NCBI GenBank assembly: GCA_963833375.1
Contig: CAWHXR010000004.1
Coordinates: 496,001-560,000, forward strand
DNA from: DASUPK01 sp963833375
GTDB taxonomy: Bacteria > Actinomycetota > Thermoleophilia > Solirubrobacterales > 70-9
Length of the DNA stretch: 64,000 nt
Direction: 5' to 3'
A program made the translations under genes and the position numbers. Shown here piece after piece: positions 1-9,639 of the stretch. Position 1 is the first letter of the stretch, and each line of letters opens with the position of its first letter. The notes beneath the pieces were generated by a model. That model did no database searches. It saw only the letters and a list, made by a program, of their open reading frames with translations, and was not told where the DNA came from.

Positions 1-960
1 GTAGCAGTCCTTCACCGAGCCGACCAGTACGCGCATCGCGGTCAGGTCGAAGATCTCGTTGAACTCCCTGCCCTTGCGGGTCATCTTTGTGTAGATCGAA
101 TAGAAGTGCTTGGCGCGGCCTGAGATCTCGGCCTCGATCCCGACCTTCGCCAGCTCCTTGGCCAGGAAGTTGCCCGCCTCCTCCACGTAGCGCTCGCGCT
201 CGGCGCGCTGCTGGGCGACAAGCTCCTTGATCTCCTCGTACTTGCGCGGATGCAGTGTGGCGAAGGCGAGGTCCTCGAGCTCCCACTTGATCGCGTGGAT
301 CCCGAGGCGATGCGCCAGCGGCGCGAAGATCTCGAGGGTCTCGCGGGCCTTCTCCTGCTGCTTCTGCTTCGGCAGGGCGCCGATCGTGCGCATGTTGTGG
401 AGGCGGTCGGCCAGCTTGATCAGGATCACCCTGACGTCGGTGGCCATCGCCACCATCATCTTCCGGTAGTTCTCGGCCTGCCGCTCGTCCCGGCTCTTGA
501 AGGTGATCTCCGTGAGCTTGGTGACACCGTCGACGAGCTGCGCGATCTCGTCGCCGAAGTCGTCGCGGACCTGGTCGAGGCTCGCGCTGGTGTCCTCGAC
601 CGTGTCGTGGAGCAGCGCGGCGCAGAGCGTCGCCGTGTCCAGCCGCAGCCCGGCGCAGATCCGGGCGACCCCGAGTGGGTGGGTGATGAAGTCCTCCCCG
701 GACTTGCGTTCCTGGCCGGCGTGGCTCTCGCAGGCGAACGCGAAAGCGCGCTCGATCTCCTGGCGGTCGATCGGCTCGGCCGCATCGGCCTTGTGCTCTT
801 CGATCACCGCGAACAGGTCGCCGAGCAGCGCGCGCTGGTCCGCGGTCAGCTCGCGGGTGATCGAGTCGGCGCGGGGCGTGCGGGGGCGGCCCGCGAGCTC
901 ACCGACGCGAGTGTGTCCGCGGCGATCCTCGTCGCGGACGGCCTGGCCGTCGCGGGCCTC
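1..960 (-). CDS. rel: RelA/SpoT (p)ppGpp synthetase/hydrolase, N-terminal part
   Basis: Stringent-response enzyme that makes and degrades (p)ppGpp; cut by the window edge, so only the N-terminal part is present. The reverse-strand translation shows the HD hydrolase domain (THPLGVARIC, then LLHDTVEDT with the His-Asp pair, then ADRLHNMRT) and the start of the synthetase domain (GRAKHFYSIYTKM and FDLTAMRVLVGSVKDCY at the edge). It follows recJ almost directly, a usual actinobacterial order. No ATG, GTG or TTG lies in this frame close to the recJ stop; the first in-frame GTG is near 807, inside conserved-looking sequence. The start is therefore unresolved and 960 is only where coding is already clear. 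Confidence 0.9.
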
Positions 961-977
961 GGCCTTGTCTGTACCGG

Positions 978-3611
978 CTACGCCTGTGCTCTGCTTCGCA
1001 GGAATCGGATGGCCTCCTGGTGTCTGGCGAGGCAGGCCCCGTAGGCCCGCGAACGCCCCAGATCGGTCCTCTCCGAGGATAAGACCCGCAGGGCAGCGGG
1101 GGCGCGATCGGACAGCCACTCGCAGAGCCCCAGATCCGAGAGAACCCGCACGCAGTTGGCGGCGGTCTCGGGCGTCCGCGGGAATTCGGAGGGCCCTTCG
1201 AGCAGAGAGCGCAGGTGCGTTCCGCCGGCCTCACCTCCGGTCTCGCCGAGGCCCCGCCAGATCTCCGCGATCGAGGACCGCAGCTCCCACTCCCTGCCGA
1301 GCAGCGTCTCAGTCAGCTCGAGCTCCGCCGGGCCCCAGGCGAGGTGGATGTACCCGCGGTTCTCGGTCGCCCATGCGAGGCCCTCGAGGGCCTCGCTCGG
1401 CGGGGGATCGATCACGACCACGTGGCGGAAACGGCGTGGGGCCTCCGGCCGAAGCGCAACGGCCGTCCAGTCGAGCAGGACCAGGCCGGCACCGGGCTCC
1501 TCGTCGGTCGACGAGCGGAGCGCCGCGTCCAGCGACTCCGTCCCACACCGGCAGCAGGCGATCCGCGGCACTGCGGCGCCGAACCGCCTCGGGTTCGCCG
1601 CCGAGGAGGCGAGCCTGGCGCGCCGGGCGGCGTCGGCGCAGATCGCCAACACGGATTCACCGCTCGAGATCAGCTCGGCCAACGAGGCCACCGCCGCGCC
1701 ACCACGGCGGTCGATCTGCTCGCGGCGCGGCCCGTCCGGTGCCCGGACGTCGAGCAGGGCGCCCGGCCGTCCATCGACCACGCTCGCGAGCTCCCGCTCC
1801 AGCCGCTCCCACCATTCCGCATCCGGGCCCGGGCAGCCGTCACCGCACGGGCCGCGCTCGGCGTCGGGCTGGTCGGCTCGCTCCAGCGGATAGAGCTCCC
1901 GCACCACCACGCGCGGCTGCTCGGCGCCGTTCCAGCGATCGACCTCGAGCTCCACCGAGAGATCGAGGGGCTGGTCCTCGCGCCGGGAGATCTCGCCGTT
2001 CATCCCGAACGCCACGCCGACCGCGCGGCCGGCGCCGCTCTCGAGCTGGAACCGGGAGTGCTTGCCCTCCTCGCCGAGCGGTCGCACCTCGCGCAGCCGC
2101 CCGGAGGGCACCAGCAGGCGCGGCCCAGGGTTGCCCATGCCGAAGGGGCCGAGGCTCTCGAGCTGCCGGGCGAGATCCATCCCGATCCCCTCCCTGCCGA
2201 TCCCGACGAGCGCATCGAGCCGCTCCATCCGGACCAGGTCCGCCGGCTCGATCTCGGAGGCGGCGTGCTCCAGGAAGGCGTCGCGGAAGGTCTCCAGGCG
2301 GTCGGCCTCCAGCTCCAGGCCCGCCGCCGCGCGGTGACCCCCGAACCGGACGAGATGCTCGGAGGTGGCACCGAGTGCGGCCACCAGGTCGAATCCCGGG
2401 ATGCTCCGCGCGGAGCCCTTGGCTCGGTCGGCGTCCAGCGAGAGCAGGATCGTGGGGCGGAAGTGGCGCTCCACCATCCTGGAGGCAGCGATCCCGACCA
2501 CGCCGGGATGCCATCCCTCCCCCGCCAGGACCAGCGCCAAGGCATCGGCCTGCGACGCGGGCAGCGCGGAGCGGGCCCGCTCGGCCCCCTCCACCACCTT
2601 CTGCTCCGCCCAGCGGCGCTCGGCGTTGGCTCGATTGAGCTCCTCCGCGATCGCGGCCGCGCGGTCGGGGTCCTCGGTCAGCATGAGCTCCACACCGGCA
2701 TCCGCGCGGTACAGGCGCCCGGCGGCGTTGATCCGCGGCGCGAGGCGGAAGCCGAGCGCCGCCTCGTCAACGGCATGGGGATCGACGGAGGAGGCCGCCA
2801 TCAGAGCACGCAAACCGATCCGCGGGCTGTCTCGGAGGACGCGCAGGCCCTCTCGGACCAGGCGGCGGTTCTCCCCGACCAGGGGAACCATGTCGGCGAC
2901 GGTGGCGAGGGCCACGAGGTCGAGGTCCCGGTCACCGGGGTGGCGCCTGCCCCCCACCGTCTCCACCGCACCCCTCCCCGCCGCGTCGCAGAGGGCGGTG
3001 GCGAGCTTGTGCGCGACGCCGGCCGCGCAGAGGCCCTCGAACGGATAGCCGGAGACCACCGGATGGACCACCGGGCAGTCCGGGAGCCGCTCGCCGGGCA
3101 GATGGTGGTCGGTGACCACGACCTGGATCCCGGCGCCCCGCGCGGCCGCCACCTCCTCGACCGACCCGATCCCGCAGTCCACGGTGATGACGAGCTCCGT
3201 CCCGCGACGACGCAACTGCTCGACGCTCGTCATGGTCAGCCCGTAGCCGTCGGAGAGCCGGTCGGGGATCAGCCAGTCGCATTCGGCGCCCAGCGAGCGC
3301 AGCGTGGAGACGAGGATCGCCGTGGAGGTGACGCCGTCGACGTCATAGTCGCCGTGGACCGTGATCCTGCCGGGGCCCCGGGCGACCGAGAGGATCCCCT
3401 CGCAGACCTCCTCCATGCCCCGGAACTCCGTCGGCTCGTGAGACTCGCGCGCCTCGAGGAACCTCCTTGCGGCATCGACCGTGCGGTAGCCACGGCGGAC
3501 CAGGGTCACCGCGACCGGCTCCGCCAGCTCCAGCTCCGCCGCGAGCCGCCTCACCTCCCCATAGTCGTATGGGTCTGCCTGGAAGGCTCGGGCGGGTCCG
3601 GTCGGGGCCAT
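978..3611 (-). CDS. recJ: Single-stranded-DNA-specific exonuclease RecJ
   Basis: 5'-3' single-strand exonuclease of the DHH family acting in RecF-type recombination and mismatch repair. The DHH core is clear: VHGDYDVDGVTSTAI near residue 85, VITVDCGIGS, and VVTDHHLPG near residue 160, followed by GFRLAPRINAAGR and the DHHA1-type GWHPGVVGIAASRM and RFGGHRAAAGLEL motifs. At 877 aa it is about 300 residues longer than the short proteobacterial RecJ; the extra C-terminal part has no motif I recognise but resembles the long C-terminal domains of Gram-positive RecJ. The start at 3611 precedes MAPTGPARAFQADPYDYGEV; the stop is about 20 nt before clear rel coding. Confidence 0.95.
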   Translation of the reverse strand: MAPTGPARAFQADPYDYGEVRRLAAELELAEPVAVTLVRRGYRTVDAARRFLEARESHEPTEFRGMEEVCEGILSVARGPGRITVHGDYDVDGVTSTAILVSTLRSLGAECDWLIPDRLSDGYGLTMTSVEQLRRRGTELVITVDCGIGSVEEVAAARGAGIQVVVTDHHLPGERLPDCPVVHPVVSGYPFEGLCAAGVAHKLATALCDAAGRGAVETVGGRRHPGDRDLDLVALATVADMVPLVGENRRLVREGLRVLRDSPRIGLRALMAASSVDPHAVDEAALGFRLAPRINAAGRLYRADAGVELMLTEDPDRAAAIAEELNRANAERRWAEQKVVEGAERARSALPASQADALALVLAGEGWHPGVVGIAASRMVERHFRPTILLSLDADRAKGSARSIPGFDLVAALGATSEHLVRFGGHRAAAGLELEADRLETFRDAFLEHAASEIEPADLVRMERLDALVGIGREGIGMDLARQLESLGPFGMGNPGPRLLVPSGRLREVRPLGEEGKHSRFQLESGAGRAVGVAFGMNGEISRREDQPLDLSVELEVDRWNGAEQPRVVVRELYPLERADQPDAERGPCGDGCPGPDAEWWERLERELASVVDGRPGALLDVRAPDGPRREQIDRRGGAAVASLAELISSGESVLAICADAARRARLASSAANPRRFGAAVPRIACCRCGTESLDAALRSSTDEEPGAGLVLLDWTAVALRPEAPRRFRHVVVIDPPPSEALEGLAWATENRGYIHLAWGPAELELTETLLGREWELRSSIAEIWRGLGETGGEAGGTHLRSLLEGPSEFPRTPETAANCVRVLSDLGLCEWLSDRAPAALRVLSSERTDLGRSRAYGACLARHQEAIRFLRSRAQA

Positions 3612-3651
3612 TCCGCCAACTTAGGTTCGGCCCCCGACGGAACCGCCCCGG

Positions 3652-4612
3652 CTACTCCGGAGCGCTCTGGCGGCAGCGCACGGAGCTGCTGTCCAGCATG
3701 GTGCCGTCCTGGGCGATGAAGCTCGCGGTCGCCGCCCCGGGCCGCAGCCCGAGTCGAAGCGCCCCGTGGTGGGTGTCGTCGAAGAACAACAGGCGCGGGT
3801 CGCCGCTGTTCACCGGGTAGAGGTCTCGGCCTCCGGCGCCCTCGACGAACTGCGTGATCCCGTTGACTCGGCCGCAGCCGCTGCATGTCGTGGTCGTGCC
3901 CCGCCAGCGCGATCGTCGCGTGCCCGCGCAGCTCGCCGAACACCGACTGCAACGCCGTGAGGTCGCCGTGCAAACCCGCGCTGAAGAAGGGGTGGTGCAT
4001 GAAGACGATCCGGCAGTTGCCGTAGCGCGGCGTGCTGCGGATCTCGTTGCGGAGCCAGCCGAGCTGATCCGGAGAGGTGGGCGCGTTCGAGTCGAGGCTG
4101 ATCAGCTGCCAGCCCGACACGGCGAACGCGTACCAGAGCGGCGGGGGCGCCCCGCGGACCGAGCTCCAATAGGGGACGTAGCCGGTGGCGACGTTCGGCC
4201 ACTCGTGGTTGCCGATGGTCGGGGCCGTGATCGAATCGAAGCGGCCGTAGGCCGGGCGGTAGTTCAACCGGAACTCGGCCGAGGTCCCGGTCTCGTAGAC
4301 GTCACCCAGGTAGAGCAGCCGGTCGGCTCGCCTGGCCGCGACCATCGCGGCAACCGCACGGGAGGCGCTCCCGCCGTCCGCACCGTCGCCGATCGCCCAG
4401 ACGACCGAATGCCGCTTCGGCCGGGACGGCATCCAGCTGGCGGCCCCGATTCGCGGGCCCAGATAGCTCGAGTGGCGCGTGGCCCCGGCAACACCACCCT
4501 CGCCGCTCGAGCGATCGTCGTGGGCCACGGTCGCCGCCACCGCGAGCCCCCCGGCTACGGCCAGGATCGCAACTCGCACCCCCATCGGGATGCGAGCGAT
4601 CGCATCCAGCAT
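3652..4612 (-). CDS. Secreted/anchored metallophosphoesterase with an internal frameshift
   Basis: Calcineurin-like phosphoesterase related to purple acid phosphatases. An N-terminal membrane segment (MLDAIARIPMGVRVAILAVA) is followed by metal-ligand motifs AIGDGADGG, LYLGDVYETG, TIGNHEW, MHHPFFSAG and AGHDHDMQRLRP. The ATG at 4612 has an AGGAGGT ribosome site 7 nt upstream. After RLRP the reading frame breaks near 3867-3869: removing one base restores VNGITQFVEGAGGRDLYPVN and a natural end at 3652. Without correction the frame runs on to 3551 as low-complexity arginine-rich sequence across the recJ start. A single-base insertion or sequencing error is likely; otherwise this is a recent pseudogene. 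Confidence 0.8.
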
Positions 4613-4623
4613 GCCGGGACCTC

Positions 4624-4896
4624 CTAGATGTGCTCGGCCTCGACGCCCGCGCGCACGCCGATCGCGTACACCACCGCCAGGCCGAGCAGGCACCCCGGCA
4701 CCGCGAAGAAAGCGGTTGCCAGGTCCGTGTCCCCGATGCCCTTGCCGAGGGCGATCTGAGCGATCGCTCCGCTCACCATCGCGCCGGCGGCGCTGCCGAG
4801 GAAAGCCCCCACGATCCCGCCCTGGAACCGATCCGGGACGAAGACGGTGAAGTGCCAGAGGGCGACCCCCATCGTGAACCAGACCAAAGCCGCCAT
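4624..4896 (-). CDS. Small membrane protein, about three transmembrane segments
   Basis: 90-aa hydrophobic protein of unknown function. Segments at about residues 4-20, 27-50 and 60-82 are predicted to cross the membrane (GGIVGAFLGSAAGAMVSGAI, FFAVPGCLLGLAVVYAIGV). Its ATG follows the secDF stop codon with no gap (TAG then ATG), so it is translationally coupled to secDF and probably co-transcribed with the metallophosphoesterase downstream. No family recognised. Confidence 0.75.
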   Translation of the reverse strand: MAALVWFTMGVALWHFTVFVPDRFQGGIVGAFLGSAAGAMVSGAIAQIALGKGIGDTDLATAFFAVPGCLLGLAVVYAIGVRAGVEAEHI

Positions 4897-7866
4897 CTAC
4901 CTGTTCCTCCCGTGCTTCCGGCGGCGCTTCTGGCGGCGGCCTCCGGACTGCTGCTCGCGCATGCGCCGGAGCGCGGCGGCGCTCGCCTCACTGAGCTCCG
5001 GACGCGCCGCCTCAGCCTGGCCGTCTCCGCCGTTGCCCGCCTGGCCGTCGCCGGCGGTGCCGCCGTCCCCGCCGTCGCCGCCGCGCGCGGGCTCGCCATC
5101 ACCCGGCGCGCCGACCGGCGCCGGCGGCTCGGGCTGGGCCGGGGCCGGGGGCGGTGCCACGGGACCGGGCGGCTCCGGGACCACGCCCGGAACCTGCGAG
5201 CGGCTCGGGGCGGGCGCGGCGGTAACGGGCGTCTCGGCGTGGACCGGCTCCTCGGGACCGCCTTCCACGCGCGCCACCACGTTCTCCTCCGGGAAGGCGG
5301 GCACCACGCCGCCCATCTGCTCCTCGATTCGCTCACGGCGGCGACGGTAGGCCGGCTCACGCTCCTTCCAGTGGGTGAGGACGGGCGAGGCGATGAAGAT
5401 CGAGGAATACGTACCCGAGGCGAGCCCGACCATCATCGCGAAGGCGAAGTCCTTCAGGGTGGCGCCGCCGAAGATGAACAGGACGGTGACCAGGAAGACG
5501 CTCGACATGCCCGTGATCAGCGACCGGGTGAGCACCTCGCTCATCGAGCGGTTGACGATCTGGGAGAAGGTCGCGCGCGGCAGTCGCGGGACGTTCTCGC
5601 GTACCCGGTCGAAGACGATGACGGTGTCGTAGAGCGAGTAACCGAGGATGGTCAGGAATGCGGCGACGGTACCGCTGGTCACCTCCCTCCCCGTCAGCGA
5701 ATAGACGCCTCCCGTGATCAGGATGTCGTGGAACACCGCGATGATCACCGGCACGGCGTACTTCGGCTCGAACCGGAACGCGACGTAGGCGCAGATCACC
5801 AGCAGCGAGAAGATGATCGCCTCGACGGCGCTCCTCGCCACCTGCTGGCCGAAGGTGGGCCCGACCGTGGTCGAGTTGAAGCCGTTCTGAACGATCCCGT
5901 ACTTGGACTCGATGGCCGGCTGCACCTTCTGGATCTCCTCCGGGCTCGCCTTGGAGTCGATCTCGAAGACGTTCGTCCCCAGCTCCTTGTTGGTCGCCTT
6001 GGTGATCTGGGGGCCGTTGATCCCGGCCGATTCCACCGTGGAGCGCACGTCGTTCACGGTCGCCGCCTTCTGCAGTCCTACGGTGATCCGGCTGCCGCCC
6101 TCGAAGTCGATGCCGAGGTTGAGCTGCTTGGTCGCGAAGGAGATCGCCCCGATCAGCAGGATGCAGCCGGACAGCGTGAAGAAGTACTTGCTGGCGCGGC
6201 TGAAGTCGAAGTGCCACTTGACGCGCTGCTCCCGGGCGCCGAGGACGGCCGGCGAGCGCAGGAAGTGGGCCCGGCCGAAGAGCCCGAGGAACGCCTGCGT
6301 GAAGACCACCGCGGTGAACAGCGAGACGATCGTCCCGACGCCCAGGGTGAAGGCGAAGCCCTTCACGTTCGAGGTCGCCAGCGCGAAGAGGATGAACGCC
6401 GTGATCAGCGTGATCACGTTCGCGTCGATGATCGTCGCGATGCCCCGCCGATAGCCGGCGGAGATCGCGCTCAGCATCGATTTGCCGCCCCTCGCCTCTT
6501 CCTTGATCCGCTCGAAGATGACGATGTTGGCGTCGGCCGCCACCCCGATTGTCAGGATCAACCCCGCGATCCCGGGCAGGGTGAGCGTGATCGGGATCAG
6601 CTTGATCAGGGCGAAGAAGAGCAGGCCGTAGATCGCCAGGCCGATGACGGCGACGAAGCCCAGGAAGCGGTAGTAGAAGAGCAGGAAGAGGCAGACCAGG
6701 ATCAGCCCGACGATGCCGGCCTTGAGTCCCTGGTTGAGCGCCTGCTGGCCCAGGGTGGCCGAGACCGTGGAGCTCGAGATCTGCGTCAGGTCGACGGGCA
6801 GGGCGCCGATCTGCAGGATCTGGGCGAGGTCCTGGGACTCCTGCTGGGTCAGGCCGTTGATCTCGGCGCCGGTGCGGCCGTCGATCCCGTTCGGGTTGTC
6901 GACGAAGTTGACGATCGGGCGCGACTTGATCTGCTGGTCGAGGACGACCGCGAAGTGGCCCGAGTACTGGTCGGCGAGCTGTGAGTTGCCGGCCACGCCG
7001 GGCGGCGCATTCTGGAGCCCTCGCTGGGCGATCGCCTTGGTGACGTCGGAGAACTCCTGGCGGCCCTTGTCCGTGAAGTTGAAGGTGACGTCGGGCTGGT
7101 TGAACTGGTCGAAGTTCGGCTTCGGGTCGGTGATGTCGGTGCCCGCCAGGGCCGGCCGGTCTCGGATCACGAACCATTGAGCCGCATTCGGATCAGAGGT
7201 TTGTTGCTGTCCCTGGTCCGGCTCCTTCTGGACCACGAGGGTGCCCTGTGGAACCGTGAGGATCTCGCTGTTCGCCGGCTGCTTCTGGCCCGGCAGCTCC
7301 GAGAAGAGGTCCTTCTGGGTCTCGGTGGGGCCCGCGATCCACTGATGGGTCTCGGAGTTGAACAGGTAGTACTGGGGGCCACTCGTGGTGCACTTGTTCT
7401 CGAAGCACTCCGGCTGCTGCTGCGACGCGAACTTGACCGCGTCGTAGTAACGGGGGAAGTCACGCTCGGCCCGGGGCTTGTTCGTCGTGATCGGGTTCGG
7501 AATGACGTTCGGCTCCCAGTCGTAGAACTGCAGCTGTGCGGTCTGGCCGACCTGCTCGCTCGCTCGCGCTGCGTTGCTGACGTTGGGGAGGCCGACGCGG
7601 ATGGAATCGGAGCCGATGCGGGAGATCTCCGGCTCGGAGACGCCGAAGGCGTCGGTGCGCTTTCGGATGATCTCGATCGCGCGGTCCATGTCCGCGCCGT
7701 CGATCGACGGGTTCTGGGGAGTCGGCCGCGCCTGGAAGATCAGCTCGGTGCCGCCCTTCAGGTCGAGGCCGAGGGTCGTCTTCTTCGTGGCGATCACGAT
7801 CCCGGACCCCACGAGCAGCAGGGCGACGAAGGCCAGGATGAAGAGGTTGCGGCGGCGGTTGCTCAC
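4897..7866 (-). CDS. secDF: Protein translocase subunit SecDF (fused SecD and SecF)
   Basis: Proton-motive-force-driven accessory subunit of the Sec translocon, inner membrane. The N-terminal half is SecD (first TM LFILAFVALLLVGSGIVIA, then LGLDLKGGTELIFQA; the P1 loop; TM4-6 with TLPGIAGLILTIGVAADANI). The second half is SecF (NLGIDFEGGSRITVGL, LTILGYSLYDTVIVFDRVRE). Many actinobacteria have separate secD and secF; here one 989-aa frame carries both. The C-terminus adds about 130 residues rich in Pro, Ala, Gly and Glu ending in a basic KRRRKHGRNR tail. The start is GTG at 7866. Confidence 0.95.
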   Translation of the reverse strand: MSNRRRNLFILAFVALLLVGSGIVIATKKTTLGLDLKGGTELIFQARPTPQNPSIDGADMDRAIEIIRKRTDAFGVSEPEISRIGSDSIRVGLPNVSNAARASEQVGQTAQLQFYDWEPNVIPNPITTNKPRAERDFPRYYDAVKFASQQQPECFENKCTTSGPQYYLFNSETHQWIAGPTETQKDLFSELPGQKQPANSEILTVPQGTLVVQKEPDQGQQQTSDPNAAQWFVIRDRPALAGTDITDPKPNFDQFNQPDVTFNFTDKGRQEFSDVTKAIAQRGLQNAPPGVAGNSQLADQYSGHFAVVLDQQIKSRPIVNFVDNPNGIDGRTGAEINGLTQQESQDLAQILQIGALPVDLTQISSSTVSATLGQQALNQGLKAGIVGLILVCLFLLFYYRFLGFVAVIGLAIYGLLFFALIKLIPITLTLPGIAGLILTIGVAADANIVIFERIKEEARGGKSMLSAISAGYRRGIATIIDANVITLITAFILFALATSNVKGFAFTLGVGTIVSLFTAVVFTQAFLGLFGRAHFLRSPAVLGAREQRVKWHFDFSRASKYFFTLSGCILLIGAISFATKQLNLGIDFEGGSRITVGLQKAATVNDVRSTVESAGINGPQITKATNKELGTNVFEIDSKASPEEIQKVQPAIESKYGIVQNGFNSTTVGPTFGQQVARSAVEAIIFSLLVICAYVAFRFEPKYAVPVIIAVFHDILITGGVYSLTGREVTSGTVAAFLTILGYSLYDTVIVFDRVRENVPRLPRATFSQIVNRSMSEVLTRSLITGMSSVFLVTVLFIFGGATLKDFAFAMMVGLASGTYSSIFIASPVLTHWKEREPAYRRRRERIEEQMGGVVPAFPEENVVARVEGGPEEPVHAETPVTAAPAPSRSQVPGVVPEPPGPVAPPPAPAQPEPPAPVGAPGDGEPARGGDGGDGGTAGDGQAGNGGDGQAEAARPELSEASAAALRRMREQQSGGRRQKRRRKHGRNR

Positions 7867-7944
7867 GGTGTTGAGTTGGTCACGCTAGCGCTCCCAGGCT
7901 CGGAACCCGACCCTCATTGCAACACAGCAAGCGGGCGACCGGAC

Positions 7945-8430
7945 CTACTCCGGCGTCAGGACGAGCAGCAGGCCGCCGTCCTCGTCGTAGGCGGGAAAGA
8001 GGTCGGCGACCGCCTCTGTCGGCAGGTCCCCCTCCGCGTTCACGGCGACGCGCTTGCCGAGCGAGCGAACACCCCACTCGAGCGTCGTCTCGATCGGGTC
8101 TGTCTCGCCGTCGCCGTCGACGTCTGCGGTGTCGCCGCCGTCGCCCTTGTCGATCCACTCGAGGCCGAGCACCTCGCGGACCGGGCGCCCGATCACCTGC
8201 TCGTCCTTCAGTCCGGTGAGCTCGAATGCGCCCTTGCCCAGATCGAGGACCCTGCCCTGCTGGTCGCAGGTGAAGAAGGCCGCGCCGGGAGCCGGCATGT
8301 AGTCGTCCAGCAGTTCGAAGAGGAAGCCGAAGCCGCACTTCGAGCAGCCCTTGGGCCGCGTCGAGAAGCCCGCAGTGCGCTCCCCGCTCAGCTCCCTGTT
8401 CCCACAGTTCGGGCAGATGAAGTACGGCAT
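7945..8430 (-). CDS. Zinc-ribbon plus PAS-like sensor protein
   Basis: 161-aa soluble protein. The N-terminus has two CxxC pairs (ICPNCGN and CSKCGFGF) expected to bind zinc. Residues about 45-100 look like a PAS fold (FFTCDQQGRVLDLGKGAFEL, then EQVIGRPVREVLGL). No output domain is present, so the partner is unknown. It lies between secDF and ruvB on the same strand; this combination recurs in actinobacterial genomes but I cannot name a function. Confidence 0.8.
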   Translation of the reverse strand: MPYFICPNCGNRELSGERTAGFSTRPKGCSKCGFGFLFELLDDYMPAPGAAFFTCDQQGRVLDLGKGAFELTGLKDEQVIGRPVREVLGLEWIDKGDGGDTADVDGDGETDPIETTLEWGVRSLGKRVAVNAEGDLPTEAVADLFPAYDEDGGLLLVLTPE

Positions 8431-8517
8431 CCTGCCCCAAGGCTAACCAACCGGAAACCTTGACTGCCCCGGCTTCGCCATGAGATCGCGGCCACAAGCG
8501 GCCGCCCGTCCTAAGTC

Positions 8518-8536
8518 GCGGCGGCTTCGCCGCCGC
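8518..8536 (-). terminator. Hairpin downstream of the ruv genes
   Basis: Perfect 8-bp stem GCGGCGGC / GCCGCCGC with a TTC loop, 27 nt beyond the ruvB stop. There is no T-run on either strand, so it may be a weak or Rho-assisted terminator. Confidence 0.4.
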
Positions 8537-8562
8537 TCCAAAATGGTGCCGCCTGGTGGCCG

Positions 8563-9639
8563 CTAGAACAGGCTCGCCATGCCCTCGGGGACCGGCAGCC
8601 CGAGGTGCTCGTATGCCCGCTCGGTGAGGACGCGGCCGCGCGGTGTGCGCTTGACCAGGCCCTGCTGAAGGAGGTACGGCTCGAAGACGTCCTCGATCGT
8701 GTCGGCCTCCTCGCCGATCGCCACCGAGATGGTCGAGAGACCGACCGGGCCGCCGCCGAACTTGGACGCCATCGTCTCCAGCAGCTGGCGGTCGTGCCTG
8801 TCCAGGCCGGCGCGGTCCACCTCGAGCAGCTCGAGCGCGTCCGAGGCGAGCTCGCGGTCCACGCGGCCCTTGCCTTTGCCCTTGACCTCGGCGAAGTCGC
8901 GGACGCGCCGCAGCAGCCGGTTCGCCACCCTGGGCGTCCCGCGGGCCCGGCCGGCGATCTCCTCCGCGCCGTCGGGGGTGACGTCGATGCCCAGGATCCC
9001 CGCCGAGCGCAGGACGATCTGTCGCAGGTCGGCCGCCTCGTAGTGCTCGAGTCGGTGGGAGACGCCGAAGCGATCGCGAAGCGGCGTGGTGAGCAGGCCG
9101 GTCCTGGTGGTCGCCCCGATCAGGGTGAAGGGCGGCAGGTCGAGTGTCACCGTGCGGGCCCCCGCCCCCTGGCCCAGGACCACCGGCAGGCGACGGTCCT
9201 CCATCGCCGGGTAGAGCGTCTCCTCGACCGCCCTGCCGAGACGATGGATCTCGTCGATGAAGAAGACGCTGCCCGGCTCGAGGGCGGTCAGGAAGGCGGC
9301 GATGTCAGCCTTGCGCTCGAGCGCCGGACCCGCCGTCTGCACCATCGGCACACCCAGCTCCGCGGCGATGATGTACGCCAGCGACGTCTTGCCGAGCCCG
9401 GGCGGGCCGGCGAGCAGGACGTGGTCGAGCGCCTCCCCTCGCCGGCGCGCCGCCTCGATGAAGATCCCGAGCTGCTCGGTGACCTGCACCTGGTTGATGA
9501 AGTCCTCGAGCTTCGGGGGGCGCAGCGATCGGTCGAAGTCCTCATCCGCGCCGACCGACCTCGCGTCGTGGATCACCACCTCCGCGTCTTCCTCGTCGAT
9601 TCCCGGCGTCCGGATCCCCCTCCCGGGCTCGACGCTCAT
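8563..9639 (-). CDS. ruvB: Holliday junction branch migration helicase RuvB
   Basis: AAA+ motor of the RuvABC resolvasome. Visible motifs are Walker A (LLAGPPGLGKTSLAYIIA), Walker B (SVFFIDEIHRL), sensor 1 (TLIGATTRTG) and the arginine-finger region (LRDRFGVSHRLEHY), followed by the C-terminal winged helix (GGGPVGLSTISVAIGEE). ATG at 9639 overlaps the ruvA stop as ATGA, so the two are translationally coupled. The same frame stays open upstream, but RuvB homology begins at MSVEPGRGIRTPGIDEEDAE. 358 aa, normal for the family. Confidence 0.96.
   Translation of the reverse strand: MSVEPGRGIRTPGIDEEDAEVVIHDARSVGADEDFDRSLRPPKLEDFINQVQVTEQLGIFIEAARRRGEALDHVLLAGPPGLGKTSLAYIIAAELGVPMVQTAGPALERKADIAAFLTALEPGSVFFIDEIHRLGRAVEETLYPAMEDRRLPVVLGQGAGARTVTLDLPPFTLIGATTRTGLLTTPLRDRFGVSHRLEHYEAADLRQIVLRSAGILGIDVTPDGAEEIAGRARGTPRVANRLLRRVRDFAEVKGKGKGRVDRELASDALELLEVDRAGLDRHDRQLLETMASKFGGGPVGLSTISVAIGEEADTIEDVFEPYLLQQGLVKRTPRGRVLTERAYEHLGLPVPEGMASLF

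Noticed and set aside
3551..3651. Arginine-rich C-terminal extension of the metallophosphoesterase frame over the recJ start
   Set aside because: It arises only from reading past a one-base frameshift; the corrected frame ends at 3652.
250..3719. Several long plus-strand open frames across rel and recJ
   Set aside because: Antisense shadows typical of GC-rich DNA, rich in Arg/Pro/Ala and without ribosome sites or homology.
4630..6984. 784-codon plus-strand frame opposite secDF
   Set aside because: Acidic low-complexity antisense of SecDF; no motif or start signal.
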